A stretch of DNA of 23,516 bases from a bacterium (GTDB taxonomy: Bacteria > 4484-113 > JAGGVC01), in the NCBI GenBank assembly GCA_039961635.1, contig JABRWB010000097.1:1-23516 (forward strand), written 5' to 3'. Positions 1-5,893 of the stretch are shown one piece after another; positions within the stretch are counted from its first letter, which is position 1, and every line of letters starts with the position of its first letter. The position numbers were made by a program, and so were the translations under genes. Below the pieces are notes generated by a model, which searched no databases, was not told the DNA's origin, and saw nothing but the letters and a program-made list of their open reading frames with translations.

Positions 1-317
1 AGGAAGTTGAGCGTGGAAACGTCGTAGGTGTAATAGGTGATTCTATGCCTGTTGACGCCGTCGGTCACCGAAGTTACACGGTCTTCATAAACGGTGTTGA
101 TTCCGAATTCCGGGACAAGCAGGGAATCGGGCTCGGTGTGGGGGAGGACAACCGTACCCATAAGGCTTAAGCGAAGCATGTACCTGTCGTATTGGTCTTC
201 GACCGGGGCAAATTGAAGAACCGTCGGATTCTTGACGGACTGCGCCTGCACCGGAACGTGCGAAAGTGCCGCGAATGCGGCCGCTGCACAGAAAATCAAT
301 CCAAAGAATCTTGCCAT
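1..317 (-). CDS. Secreted protein of unknown function (3' end outside window)
   Basis: This is the first 105 codons of a minus-strand gene that runs off the left edge. The start is ATG at 317, preceded by a strong Shine-Dalgarno GGAGGTGA (323-330) six bases upstream. The N-terminus has a classical signal peptide: a basic MAR, a hydrophobic FFGLIFCAAAAFAALSHV stretch, then a V-Q-A-Q signal peptidase I-like site near residue 26. The mature part begins with hydrophilic sequence and has a beta-rich look (RLSLMGTVVLP, VTDGVNRHRITYYTY), suggesting an exported, possibly outer-membrane or periplasmic protein. I do not recognise the family. It lies 110 bases downstream of tRNA-Ala on the same strand. 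Export is fairly sure; function is unknown. Confidence 0.6.
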   Translation of the reverse strand, partial: MARFFGLIFCAAAAFAALSHVPVQAQSVKNPTVLQFAPVEDQYDRYMLRLSLMGTVVLPHTEPDSLLVPEFGINTVYEDRVTSVTDGVNRHRITYYTYDVSTLNF

Positions 318-426
318 CGACGTCACCTCCGCGAGATCGGCATCCGGGCGCAATTCCCGGCGAAGCGGACTTTCCGACCGCCTCGCGCCGATCTTGTTCC
401 CAAGAATTCGGTCAGTATCCAAAAAG

Positions 427-499
427 TGGACCTGAGGGGATTCGAACCCCTGACCTTCTCCATGCCGAGGAGACGCGCTCCCAGCTGCGCCACAGGCCC
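427..499 (-). tRNA. tRNA-Ala (anticodon GGC)
   Basis: The 73-nt minus-strand sequence folds as a complete cloverleaf. The acceptor is GGGCCTG/CAGGTCC (one G-U pair), the D-stem GCGC/GCGC, the anticodon stem TCTCC/GGAGA with loop TCGGCAT (anticodon GGC), and the T-stem AGGGG/CCCCT with loop TTCGAAT. The discriminator base is A and CCA is not encoded; CTTTTT follows, which may help termination. It starts two bases after the rsfS stop codon, so the two are probably co-transcribed and separated by RNase P. Confidence 0.95.
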
Positions 500-501
500 T
501 C

Positions 502-825
502 TTAATCAAGCAAAAGCTCCCGCCCGCCGGAATACAGCTCGTCAAGCCTGTAAAATTCGTGCAACTCGGGCAGGAAAACGTGCACGACGAAGCTATCGTA
601 GTCGACCAGAATCCAGTCGGCAGCACGGTAGCCCGACAAGCTGGACAGGATTATATCATACTCTTTGAGCGCTTCAATGATTCTGTCGGCAATCGCCCTG
701 TTCTGAAGCGGAGTTTGCCCCTGGCAAAGAACGACATACTCCGTGAAATCGGTCACCTCGGACACGTCCAATATCCGCAGTCCGATCGCAAGCTTGTCCT
801 TCGCGGCCTCCGCCACTATTCGCAT
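502..825 (-). CDS. rsfS: Ribosomal silencing factor RsfS
   Basis: RsfS-family proteins bind L14 (uL14) on the 50S subunit and block 30S joining, lowering translation when nutrients are scarce. The 107-residue product matches the family in length and pattern: LRILDVSEVTDFTEYVVLC near residues 17-35, followed by the conserved RAIADRIIEALKE, then DWILVDYDSFVVHVFLPELHEFYRLDELY. The ATG at 825 is the only ATG that keeps the domain. The frame stays open to a stop at 958-960 but shows no better start, and the Shine-Dalgarno (GGACGA) is weak. The gene is followed by tRNA-Ala after two bases. The common neighbour nadD is not present here. A putative promoter lies at 974-1003, giving a leader of about 140 nt with a hairpin at its very 5' end. 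Confidence 0.9.
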   Translation of the reverse strand: MRIVAEAAKDKLAIGLRILDVSEVTDFTEYVVLCQGQTPLQNRAIADRIIEALKEYDIILSSLSGYRAADWILVDYDSFVVHVFLPELHEFYRLDELYSGGRELLLD

Positions 826-1149
826 TACTTCGTCCAGGCTCTCGGGCTCGCGCGATGCCGAGCCTCGGGCCGGTCTCGCGGTGCCGTCGCGCCCTGGAAT
901 TTCTTGTTGCTGCAGCTTTTCCGAGATAATGCGGCTCCCGTTACTGAATCGCCCGAGCTATCGGGCAGGTGACATTATATAACATTCGCACTTGCCGCTG
1001 GAACTTTGGAAAAACAGCTTCAATGAATCCATTTGAACGGCGGGTAACAACCTTCGTGATTGCAGCTTGAGCGCCGCAACGTCGCCTGTCGGTAACGGTA
1101 AGGAGTCCGCCGAGCGCATTCCGGATATCCAATTCAAGGGGTGAAAGGT
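826..1149. other. Intergenic region between divergent rsfS and AhpD-like gene
   Basis: These 324 bases hold no convincing gene. The rsfS-proximal part contains its putative promoter (974-1003) and 5' hairpin (951-966). On the plus side I see only a Shine-Dalgarno AAGGGG (1136-1141) for the AhpD-like gene and no clear -35/-10 pair. Open frames on the minus strand here lack family resemblance and ribosome-binding sites. Confidence 0.5.
974..1003 (-). promoter_or_regulatory. Putative rsfS promoter
   Basis: On the minus strand TTCCAG (998-1003) and a perfect TATAAT (974-979) are separated by 18 bases. The predicted start near 967 places the hairpin GCCCGA-TAGC-TCGGGC (951-966) at the extreme 5' end of the transcript, where it could protect the RNA or affect initiation. 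The -10 is convincing and the -35 is weak. Confidence 0.5.
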
Positions 1150-1545
1150 ATGACGCGTCAGGAAATATACAAGGAAATCGAGGAAACTTTCGGGATTGTC
1201 CCCAGCTTCATAAAGCACGTTCCGGACGGCTCGCTGGAGCTTGAATGGAAGCTATTGCTCCAGACCCAGTTTGCCGAGGGAGCAATCCCGAACAAGTACC
1301 GCGAGCTTATCGGCGTGGCGATTTCCGCGATCACCAAATGCAAGTATTGCGCGTACTTCCACACCGCGGCTGCAAGGCTGAACGGCGCGACCGACGAGGA
1401 AATAGAGGATGCGGTCCACTTCGCGAAGAGCAGCGCCGGCTGGAGCACTTACATCAACGGGATGCAGGAAGACTTCGAGCAGTTCAAGAAGGAAATCGAC
1501 GCCATCTCCGCCTACGTGCGCGAAAAGGCGGCGGCTGCGGGATAA
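1150..1545 (+). CDS. Carboxymuconolactone decarboxylase / AhpD-like family protein
   Basis: The 131-residue product shows the AhpD-like core motif Cys64-x-x-Cys67-x3-His71 (TKCKYCAYFH) in the expected helical setting, with Glu52 (KYRELI) about a dozen residues upstream. In AhpD this Cys pair is the redox-active disulfide used in peroxiredoxin reduction; many small homologues are called carboxymuconolactone decarboxylases without proof of that reaction. The family assignment is firm but the substrate is not. ATG 1150 is preferred over the in-frame GTG at 1141 because AAGGGG (1136-1141) stands eight bases before it. The gene ends just before the first copy of a 71-bp direct repeat that begins at 1552. 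A thiol peroxidase-type oxidative role is plausible; no peroxiredoxin gene is visible nearby. Confidence 0.85.
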   Translation: MTRQEIYKEIEETFGIVPSFIKHVPDGSLELEWKLLLQTQFAEGAIPNKYRELIGVAISAITKCKYCAYFHTAAARLNGATDEEIEDAVHFAKSSAGWSTYINGMQEDFEQFKKEIDAISAYVREKAAAAG

Positions 1546-1551
1546 GTTGTT

Positions 1552-1622
1552 TCTGTTAAACTTTGCGCGTGGAGCGCGGCATTTTTTCGCCTGACGACAC
1601 GATAGCCGCCTGGGCGGGCGCG
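1552..1622 (+). repeat. 71-bp direct repeat, copy 1 (copy of mnmE 5' end)
   Basis: This is base-for-base identical to 2505-2575 (offset 953). It contains the mnmE extended -10 box, the GTG start and the first 18 codons. Identity breaks at 1551/2504 and 1623/2576. This copy lies directly behind the AhpD-like gene, and the sequence after it is unrelated to mnmE. Confidence 0.95.
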
Positions 1623-1715
1623 AGGCGCGGCCAGAGCCACCAACGCGTTTTTTTGAGGAGATTGGATTTGGCTTTCGGAGCAGCCGGGCTGTCAAACGCG
1701 CTTTCGTGCATGTAA
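1569..1715 (+). pseudogene. Truncated mnmE 5' fragment
   Basis: The GTG at 1569 and the next 17 codons are identical to the start of mnmE (VERGIFSPDDTIAAWAGA); the frame then runs through unrelated sequence to TAA at 1713-1715, 48 codons in all. The duplicated -10 box TAAACT (1557-1562) precedes it at the same six-base distance, so the fragment might still be transcribed and even translated. It lacks all the folate-binding and GTPase parts of MnmE. It is best read as a by-product of the duplication that created the repeat. Confidence 0.7.
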
Positions 1716-1742
1716 ACCACAGAATGCTTTTTGGCCCGTAAA

Positions 1743-2363
1743 TCAAGTCCACTCACTAGGCCGCACGATAACCGCGCCGGATCCGGCTGTTGCCGGATTA
1801 GGCAATTGCGATTTCAAGAAACGGTCCCGGCCAATCATGAATGCCCCTGTCGCGCATTTCTGAAGCTCTTTGGAATGCCTGCCCGGCGGGAATGCGACGA
1901 TGATTCTTTTTGCAGAGTCCAATTCGCGGACGGCTTTCACTACGGGAACCAAATCGCTGTCGCCGGAAATTAGAAGCGCCGAGTCGAACCGGTTTTCGAA
2001 AGCGTCTCCGAGTAATTGGATCGAAATGTTGACGTCGGTCATTTTTTCCACCGGCACGGTGTCCTTGAATCCGCAGTGCGGGCATTCCCTGTCCAGATTC
2101 TTGAATTTGCCAAAGTGCAACGAAGTATCCGGCAATGTTTGAATAGCGTCCAAGTACAGCGCTTGCCTTTTGCGGCTGTCCTGCCTGCCGGTGGATCTTG
2201 CAGTGAAGTACTTTGTATGAACCAGAGCCTGGTACGGTTTTAGCAACTGGCATACGAGCATGCGGACATCTAGCCATAGAAAGCGATTCCAGCCGCGTTC
2301 CTTAATGCCGTGATATAGGTTGTATCCGTCGATATACGCGATTACCCGATTGGAGTTTTGCAC
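1743..2363 (-). CDS. NYN-domain (PIN-like) putative ribonuclease
   Basis: This 206-residue protein has the NYN/LabA-type PIN-like fold signature. Asp12 and Asn15 sit in AYIDGYNLYHG, Asp110 in EKMTDVNISIQLLGDA, and Asp135/Asp137 in LLISGDSDLVPVV, the usual set of metal-binding acidic residues of a Mg-dependent nuclease. A CPHC knuckle (94-97) before the catalytic Asp110 hints at zinc or structural cysteines, but only one pair is present. Homologues are RNA-processing or defence-associated nucleases; the target here is unknown. The start is GTG 2363, only weakly supported by GAGAG upstream. The gene is enclosed between two 71-bp direct repeats and is divergent from a putative small RNA whose promoter starts 18 bases upstream. 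It looks like an acquired insertion between the AhpD-like gene and mnmE. Confidence 0.8.
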   Translation of the reverse strand: MQNSNRVIAYIDGYNLYHGIKERGWNRFLWLDVRMLVCQLLKPYQALVHTKYFTARSTGRQDSRKRQALYLDAIQTLPDTSLHFGKFKNLDRECPHCGFKDTVPVEKMTDVNISIQLLGDAFENRFDSALLISGDSDLVPVVKAVRELDSAKRIIVAFPPGRHSKELQKCATGAFMIGRDRFLKSQLPNPATAGSGAVIVRPSEWT

Positions 2364-2381
2364 AAATCTGCTCTCGACAGC

Positions 2382-2410
2382 TTGACGTTTGCCAGTGCCT
2401 CGGGTATAAT
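2382..2410 (+). promoter_or_regulatory. Consensus sigma-70 promoter of a putative small RNA
   Basis: TTGACG (2382-2387) and a perfect TATAAT (2405-2410) are separated by exactly 17 bases. This is among the best-matching promoters in the window. The predicted start is near 2416-2417. It faces away from the NYN gene whose start is at 2363. Confidence 0.85.
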
Positions 2411-2415
2411 ATCAC

Positions 2416-2479
2416 CGTTCCATCCCCTGGGTGAGCAACCCAGGCCCGACGTTCCCGAAAGGGGGCGTCTCTTTTTTTT
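2416..2479 (+). ncRNA. Putative small RNA of about 64 nt with two hairpins
   Basis: A consensus promoter (2382-2410) fires into a short region with no open frame of note. It ends in an intrinsic terminator. Hairpin 1 is CCTGGGT-GAGCA-ACCCAGG (2426-2444). Hairpin 2 (2448-2469) has a nine-pair stem with two G-U pairs and a GAAA tetraloop, followed by TCT8. The transcript would finish about 40 bases before the mnmE start, so it is unlikely to be an mnmE leader: mnmE has its own -10 box. I do not recognise it as a known riboswitch or sRNA family. It lies inside the repeat-bounded cassette, divergent from the NYN nuclease gene. The alternative is an attenuator for mnmE. Confidence 0.65.
2448..2479 (+). 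terminator. Intrinsic terminator of the putative small RNA
   Basis: The stem GACGTTCCC / GGGGGCGTC closes a GAAA tetraloop and is followed directly by TC and eight T residues (2472-2479). This is a textbook Rho-independent terminator. Confidence 0.9.
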
Positions 2480-2504
2480 GCCTTACCGCATCAAAAGCCT
2501 CCAC

Positions 2505-2575
2505 TCTGTTAAACTTTGCGCGTGGAGCGCGGCATTTTTTCGCCTGACGACACGATAGCCGCCTGGGCGGGCGCG
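2505..2575 (+). repeat. 71-bp direct repeat, copy 2 (functional mnmE 5' end)
   Basis: This is identical to 1552-1622. It covers the extended -10 box, the GTG start and first codons of the intact mnmE, so it is probably the ancestral copy. Confidence 0.95.
2507..2515 (+). promoter_or_regulatory. Extended -10 of mnmE (leaderless)
   Basis: TGT-TAAACT is an extended -10 element ending six bases before the GTG at 2522, so transcription should begin at or next to the start codon. No -35 and no Shine-Dalgarno are seen. The same element is duplicated at 1554-1562. Confidence 0.55.
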
Positions 2576-4021
2576 CCCGCGCACTCCGCGCTTGGAATCG
2601 TCAGGCTTTCCGGTCCGCGCGCGCATGAAATCGCGGGCAAAATCGCGGGCCGCACCCCCGATCCGGAACGCTGGTGCGGCGCCGACCCACAGGCTTTCTA
2701 CACGCGCCTGCGCCGCGCGGACGGCTCCGGCTCGCTCATCGACCATTGCATCTCGCTCTGGTTCCGGGCGCCGCACAGCTATACCGGCGAGGATATGGTC
2801 GAGTTCTCCATCCACGGAAATCCGATACTCGGTAATGAAGTCGTGGATGAATGTATAAGGCTGGGCGCAAGGCTGGCCAACCCAGGCGAGTTCACCGAGC
2901 GCGCGTTCCTTTCCGGCAAGATGGACCTCTCCCAGGCCGAAGCCGTTCAGGAGCTTATCGCCTCCAAATCCCGCCGCGAAATCGAGGCCGCCCGCTCGCT
3001 TCTCTCCGGCGGGCTGCGGCGGCAGGTCGAGGAGTGGTACGCGCGAATCGTGAAATTGCGCGCGTCGCTGGAAGTGATTTTCGATTACCCCGGCGATGTT
3101 TCGGACGTGAGCTACCAGCCCGCGCCATCGGAGGACGGCCACCGCCAGTACGCCGTCGCGCCCGGCAGCGAGGAAGCCGAGCGCGAGGCGATGCGCGAAA
3201 TCCTGGCCGAAATCACCGAAGCGATGGACGACCTCGTCGCGTTCCACGACCGCAACAAGGCGCTGCGGGAAGGCGTGCGCGTCGCGCTCGCGGGCGCGCC
3301 CAACGTGGGCAAGTCCAGCCTTTTCAACGCGCTGGCCGGATACGACCGCGCGCTGACGGACGCGAAGCCGGGCACGACAAGGGATTACCTTGAACTCACC
3401 CTCGGATGGGAACAGCTCACGCTCACGCTGGTTGACACCGCGGGGCTGCGCTCGGGAGGAGGAAAAGTGGAGAAAGAGGGCATCTCCCGGGCGTACAAAG
3501 TGCTCGCGGACGCGGACGCCGTGCTGTTTCTAATCGACGCGTCTGATTTGAAGCAGCCATACGGCGAAACCGCAACCTCCGCGCTTTCGGGAATCCCCGA
3601 ACTCTCCGAGTTGAAGGAGCTGGTCCTAGTCGCGAACAAGATAGACTTAATCCCAAATAAGTCGCGCAAAAAACTGGAAGCCGCGATAGCGGAAATCGAA
3701 ATGGCGACCGGCCTGCCCGTGATCGAGGCAAGCGCCGCGACCGGCGAGGGAGTCGCAGCGCTGCGCGCGTGGCTTGCCGCGTCGCTTTCGCCCGTTTCGA
3801 TCGAAGACAGGGTTTTAATCTCCGAGCGCCACCGGGCGCGCGTCGGAAAGGCGCTTTACTTCCTGCGCCATGCATCCGAATCGCTGCGACAGGGCGTCCC
3901 GACCGACCTCGTTTGCATCGACCTGGCCGACGCGCAGCGGGAGCTTGCGGCAATCACCGGCCGGGAGCCCACGGCGGACTTGATAAACGAAATCTTCCGC
4001 GGCTTCTGCGTGGGGAAGTAG
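2522..4021 (+). CDS. mnmE: tRNA uridine-5-carboxymethylaminomethyl modification GTPase MnmE
   Basis: MnmE works with MnmG to modify U34 of tRNAs, using a tetrahydrofolate-bound one-carbon unit and GTP hydrolysis. The 499-residue product has the N-terminal folate-binding part (DDTIAAWAG, GIVRLSGPRA, YTGEDMVEFSIHGN), a helical domain, and a G domain with G1 GAPNVGKSS (about 257-265), G3 DTAG and G4 NKID. It ends in FCVGK, the family's conserved C-terminal motif (usually FCIGK) whose Cys is needed for activity. GTG 2522 is chosen over TTG 2516 because the -10 box ends six bases before it, consistent with a leaderless message. An 18-codon copy of its 5' end is found 953 bases upstream. MnmG is not in the window. 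Confidence 0.97.
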   Translation: MERGIFSPDDTIAAWAGAPAHSALGIVRLSGPRAHEIAGKIAGRTPDPERWCGADPQAFYTRLRRADGSGSLIDHCISLWFRAPHSYTGEDMVEFSIHGNPILGNEVVDECIRLGARLANPGEFTERAFLSGKMDLSQAEAVQELIASKSRREIEAARSLLSGGLRRQVEEWYARIVKLRASLEVIFDYPGDVSDVSYQPAPSEDGHRQYAVAPGSEEAEREAMREILAEITEAMDDLVAFHDRNKALREGVRVALAGAPNVGKSSLFNALAGYDRALTDAKPGTTRDYLELTLGWEQLTLTLVDTAGLRSGGGKVEKEGISRAYKVLADADAVLFLIDASDLKQPYGETATSALSGIPELSELKELVLVANKIDLIPNKSRKKLEAAIAEIEMATGLPVIEASAATGEGVAALRAWLAASLSPVSIEDRVLISERHRARVGKALYFLRHASESLRQGVPTDLVCIDLADAQRELAAITGREPTADLINEIFRGFCVGK

Positions 4022-4093
4022 CGAAGCAGGCTTTTGATCCGAAGCGACCTGACTGCGATTAGCGATTTCATTACAACCGCACCGCTTTTAAAG

Positions 4094-4184
4094 CGGAGAG
4101 GGCGGGATTCGAACCCGCGATACAGGCTTACACCCGTATAACTGCTTAGCAGGCAGCTGCCTTCAGCCGCTCGGCCACCTCTCC
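4094..4184 (-). tRNA. tRNA-Ser (anticodon GCT)
   Basis: This is a 91-nt class II tRNA with a long variable arm. The acceptor is GGAGAGG/CCTCTCC, the anticodon stem GCTGC/GCAGT with loop CTGCTAA (anticodon GCT), and the T-arm GCGGG-TTCGAAT-CCCGC. The discriminator is G and CCA is not encoded. It has its own promoter with TATAAT at 4195-4200. A short inverted repeat CCGCTTT-T-AAAGCGG (4082-4096) overlaps the 3' end but has no T-run. Confidence 0.95.
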
Positions 4185-4194
4185 GGGGGACGGC

Positions 4195-4203
4195 ATTATA
4201 CCA
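4195..4203 (-). promoter_or_regulatory. Promoter of tRNA-Ser (extended -10)
   Basis: On the minus strand TGG-TATAAT (4195-4203) is a perfect extended -10; the predicted start near 4188 leaves only a few bases before the mature tRNA. Where a -35 would be there is a perfect inverted repeat CCAAGT-TCAT-ACTTGG (4208-4223), a possible operator. Confidence 0.7.
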
Positions 4204-4282
4204 AAGACCAAGTTCATACTTGGCAGTAAGCGCGCAGGAAGCCGAGGCGCTTTCCGCGGGGCAAATGGTTGACAGGTGTTGG

Positions 4283-4795
4283 TTACGGTGCGATACCCAA
4301 CCAGCGCGCGTACTCCGCGGCGCGCTTTTCATCGCCCAAAGAGCGCGCCACTTCCATCATTTCCCGCGCATGATTGCGCGCTTCCTCCGTTTTATCGCGC
4401 CGAAGAAGGTCGCGAAGCGTTTCGTCGTCGGGAACTTCCGCTTTCTTGCGGTTGGAAACTCTTTTGGCGATGTCCCCGAAGTGACCGTAGTCAATATCCG
4501 GTTTTTCCGGCTCGGGAGCATACACGACGCTTCGACCCCTCATCAGCAAAAGCCGAAGTGAATAGGCCAACAACCAAAACAAGCACCAATACCAGCCGAA
4601 GAAGAAAACACCCGTCGCGCACAAAAGCAAGCTGACAAACCCGCCGAGCACACCGAAGGCACTATCCTCGCTGAGGCGATATCCGGAGCCACAAAAAGTC
4701 GCGCCCATCAGCCCTGCGGAAAGCAGAACCTGCACTGCAAAAATCAAGACTGGATCGCGCGCCATTAAAATAGACATGTTCAATCCAATAGGCAT
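4283..4795 (-). CDS. Membrane protein of unknown function
   Basis: I do not recognise a family. The N-terminal half is hydrophobic, with a helix around DPVLIFAVQVLLSAGLMGA and a longer stretch covering GVLGGFVSLLLCATGVFFFG and WYWCLFWLLAYSLRLLLM, so two to three membrane spans. The C-terminal half (about 80 residues) is charged and helical and would lie in the cytoplasm. It includes ETLRDLLRRDKTEEARNHAR and ends EYARWLGIAP. The start is uncertain: ATG 4795 gives 170 residues, while TTG 4846, ATG 4777 and ATG 4765 are alternatives, and none has a clear ribosome-binding site. A perfect palindrome CCGGCAGCTGCCGG (4823-4836) lies upstream. It is divergent from ispE and followed by tRNA-Ser. Confidence 0.6.
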   Translation of the reverse strand: MPIGLNMSILMARDPVLIFAVQVLLSAGLMGATFCGSGYRLSEDSAFGVLGGFVSLLLCATGVFFFGWYWCLFWLLAYSLRLLLMRGRSVVYAPEPEKPDIDYGHFGDIAKRVSNRKKAEVPDDETLRDLLRRDKTEEARNHAREMMEVARSLGDEKRAAEYARWLGIAP

Positions 4796-4864
4796 GATTA
4801 CACTAATCTCGGTCAAGTTCCACCGGCAGCTGCCGGAAACAAACAACTAAAGTCCCGCTTGGGC

Positions 4865-4870
4865 TACAAT
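4865..4870 (+). promoter_or_regulatory. -10 box of ispE (leaderless)
   Basis: TACAAT ends six bases before the GTG at 4877 with no Shine-Dalgarno between them. This is the same geometry as for mnmE, birA and pdxT. Confidence 0.55.
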
Positions 4871-4876
4871 TCTTCC

Positions 4877-5893
4877 GTGCGAAAAATCACGATTAAGAGC
4901 TTCGCCAAGTTCAATCCGGTGCTCGAAGTGCTGGGACGGGATTCCGCCGCGGGGATGCACTACGTTTCGACGGTTCTGTGCAACCTCGACCACTTCGACG
5001 TGGTCACAGTCGAAAAAACCGGCGAGGCCGCTTCCATCCGCAGCTCGAACGGCGGCCCGCCCGCGCCGGACGCAGCCAGGTTGGAAATCGTCCTGGACGG
5101 CGACTCGGATGCGCATTTGCTGGAAGTCGGCGACCGCGGCCTCTCCCCGCTGCAAACGCGATCTGCAATCCCAACCGGCGCGCAGAATACGGCGCACAAG
5201 GCATGGCGCGCGGTTTGCGCCGCGTTCGGCCATACGTTCCCGGCGCGCGTGCGGTTGCTGAAAAGGATTCCCGCGGCGGCGGGTTTGGGCGGCGGAAGCG
5301 GAAACGCAGCGGCGGTGATAGTCGCGCTCGTCAGGCTGTTCGACCTGGAAGCCGTGCCGGAATCTATGGCGATGATGGCGGCGGAAATCGGCGCGGACGT
5401 CCCGTTTTTCCTTTCGGGCGGGCTGATGATGGCAGAGCATTTCGGCGAAACGTTGTACGACTTGGGCGAATCTCCACCTTTTTTCGCGGCCGTACTCAAG
5501 CCGGCGTCGGGTTCGAGCACCGAGGAAGCGTACAAACTGCTCGATTCCTTGCTTTCCCTTGAAGAAGGCGTCTGCCGGTCCGCGCGGACGACGCGCGGCT
5601 TCGCGAACGCTATTGCGGCCGGCGGGGATTTTATGTCCTTCGTCCGAAACGATTTCGATCTCGCGATGCTCAAACACAATCCGGACGCGGGACTGCTTTT
5701 CGGTTGGCTGCAGGGCGAGCGGGCCGACCGCGTAGTGGTCGCGGGAAGCGGCTCCGCCGTGATAGGGCTGTTCAGGAACGAGCCGCCAAGCGACCTGCCC
5801 GTGCGTGCGATGAGCCAGCTGGGGGGAATGCTTGAATGCGCGTTCATAGCGCGCCCCGCGCCCGCCGGACTAGAGGTGGTGGACTGGGAGTGA
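4877..5893 (+). CDS. ispE: 4-diphosphocytidyl-2-C-methyl-D-erythritol kinase IspE
   Basis: IspE phosphorylates the 2-hydroxyl of CDP-methylerythritol with ATP in the non-mevalonate isoprenoid pathway. The 338-residue product shows the GHMP-kinase pattern. The N-terminal strand is KITIKSFAKFNPVLEV (the first Lys/Ala-Lys-Asn area binds substrate), the glycine-rich ATP loop is AAGLGGGSGNAAA at about 133-145, ADVPFFLSGG carries the catalytic-Asp region, and the C-terminal VAGSGSAVIGLF is the third motif. It is slightly longer than the usual 280-300 residues. Part of the excess is a segment around residues 52-100 before TAHKAWRA. The start is GTG 4877, preceded by TACAAT at 4865-4870. The stop overlaps the next gene by three bases (GTGA), so it heads a four-gene operon. 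Confidence 0.93.
   Translation: MRKITIKSFAKFNPVLEVLGRDSAAGMHYVSTVLCNLDHFDVVTVEKTGEAASIRSSNGGPPAPDAARLEIVLDGDSDAHLLEVGDRGLSPLQTRSAIPTGAQNTAHKAWRAVCAAFGHTFPARVRLLKRIPAAAGLGGGSGNAAAVIVALVRLFDLEAVPESMAMMAAEIGADVPFFLSGGLMMAEHFGETLYDLGESPPFFAAVLKPASGSSTEEAYKLLDSLLSLEEGVCRSARTTRGFANAIAAGGDFMSFVRNDFDLAMLKHNPDAGLLFGWLQGERADRVVVAGSGSAVIGLFRNEPPSDLPVRAMSQLGGMLECAFIARPAPAGLEVVDWE

Noticed and set aside
2416-2479. A riboswitch in the mnmE leader
   Set aside because: The terminator ends before mnmE's own -10 and no known aptamer core (guanidine, PreQ1, SAM, glutamine, c-di-GMP) can be recognised.
1552-2575. An insertion sequence between the two 71-bp repeats
   Set aside because: No transposase or terminal inverted repeats are seen, and 71 bp is far longer than a transposon target duplication. 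The repeats are a copy of mnmE, so a duplication or recombination event fits better.
2483-3247. A 254-codon minus-strand frame within mnmE
   Set aside because: This is the antisense shadow of the mnmE coding sequence with no recognised domain or ribosome-binding site.
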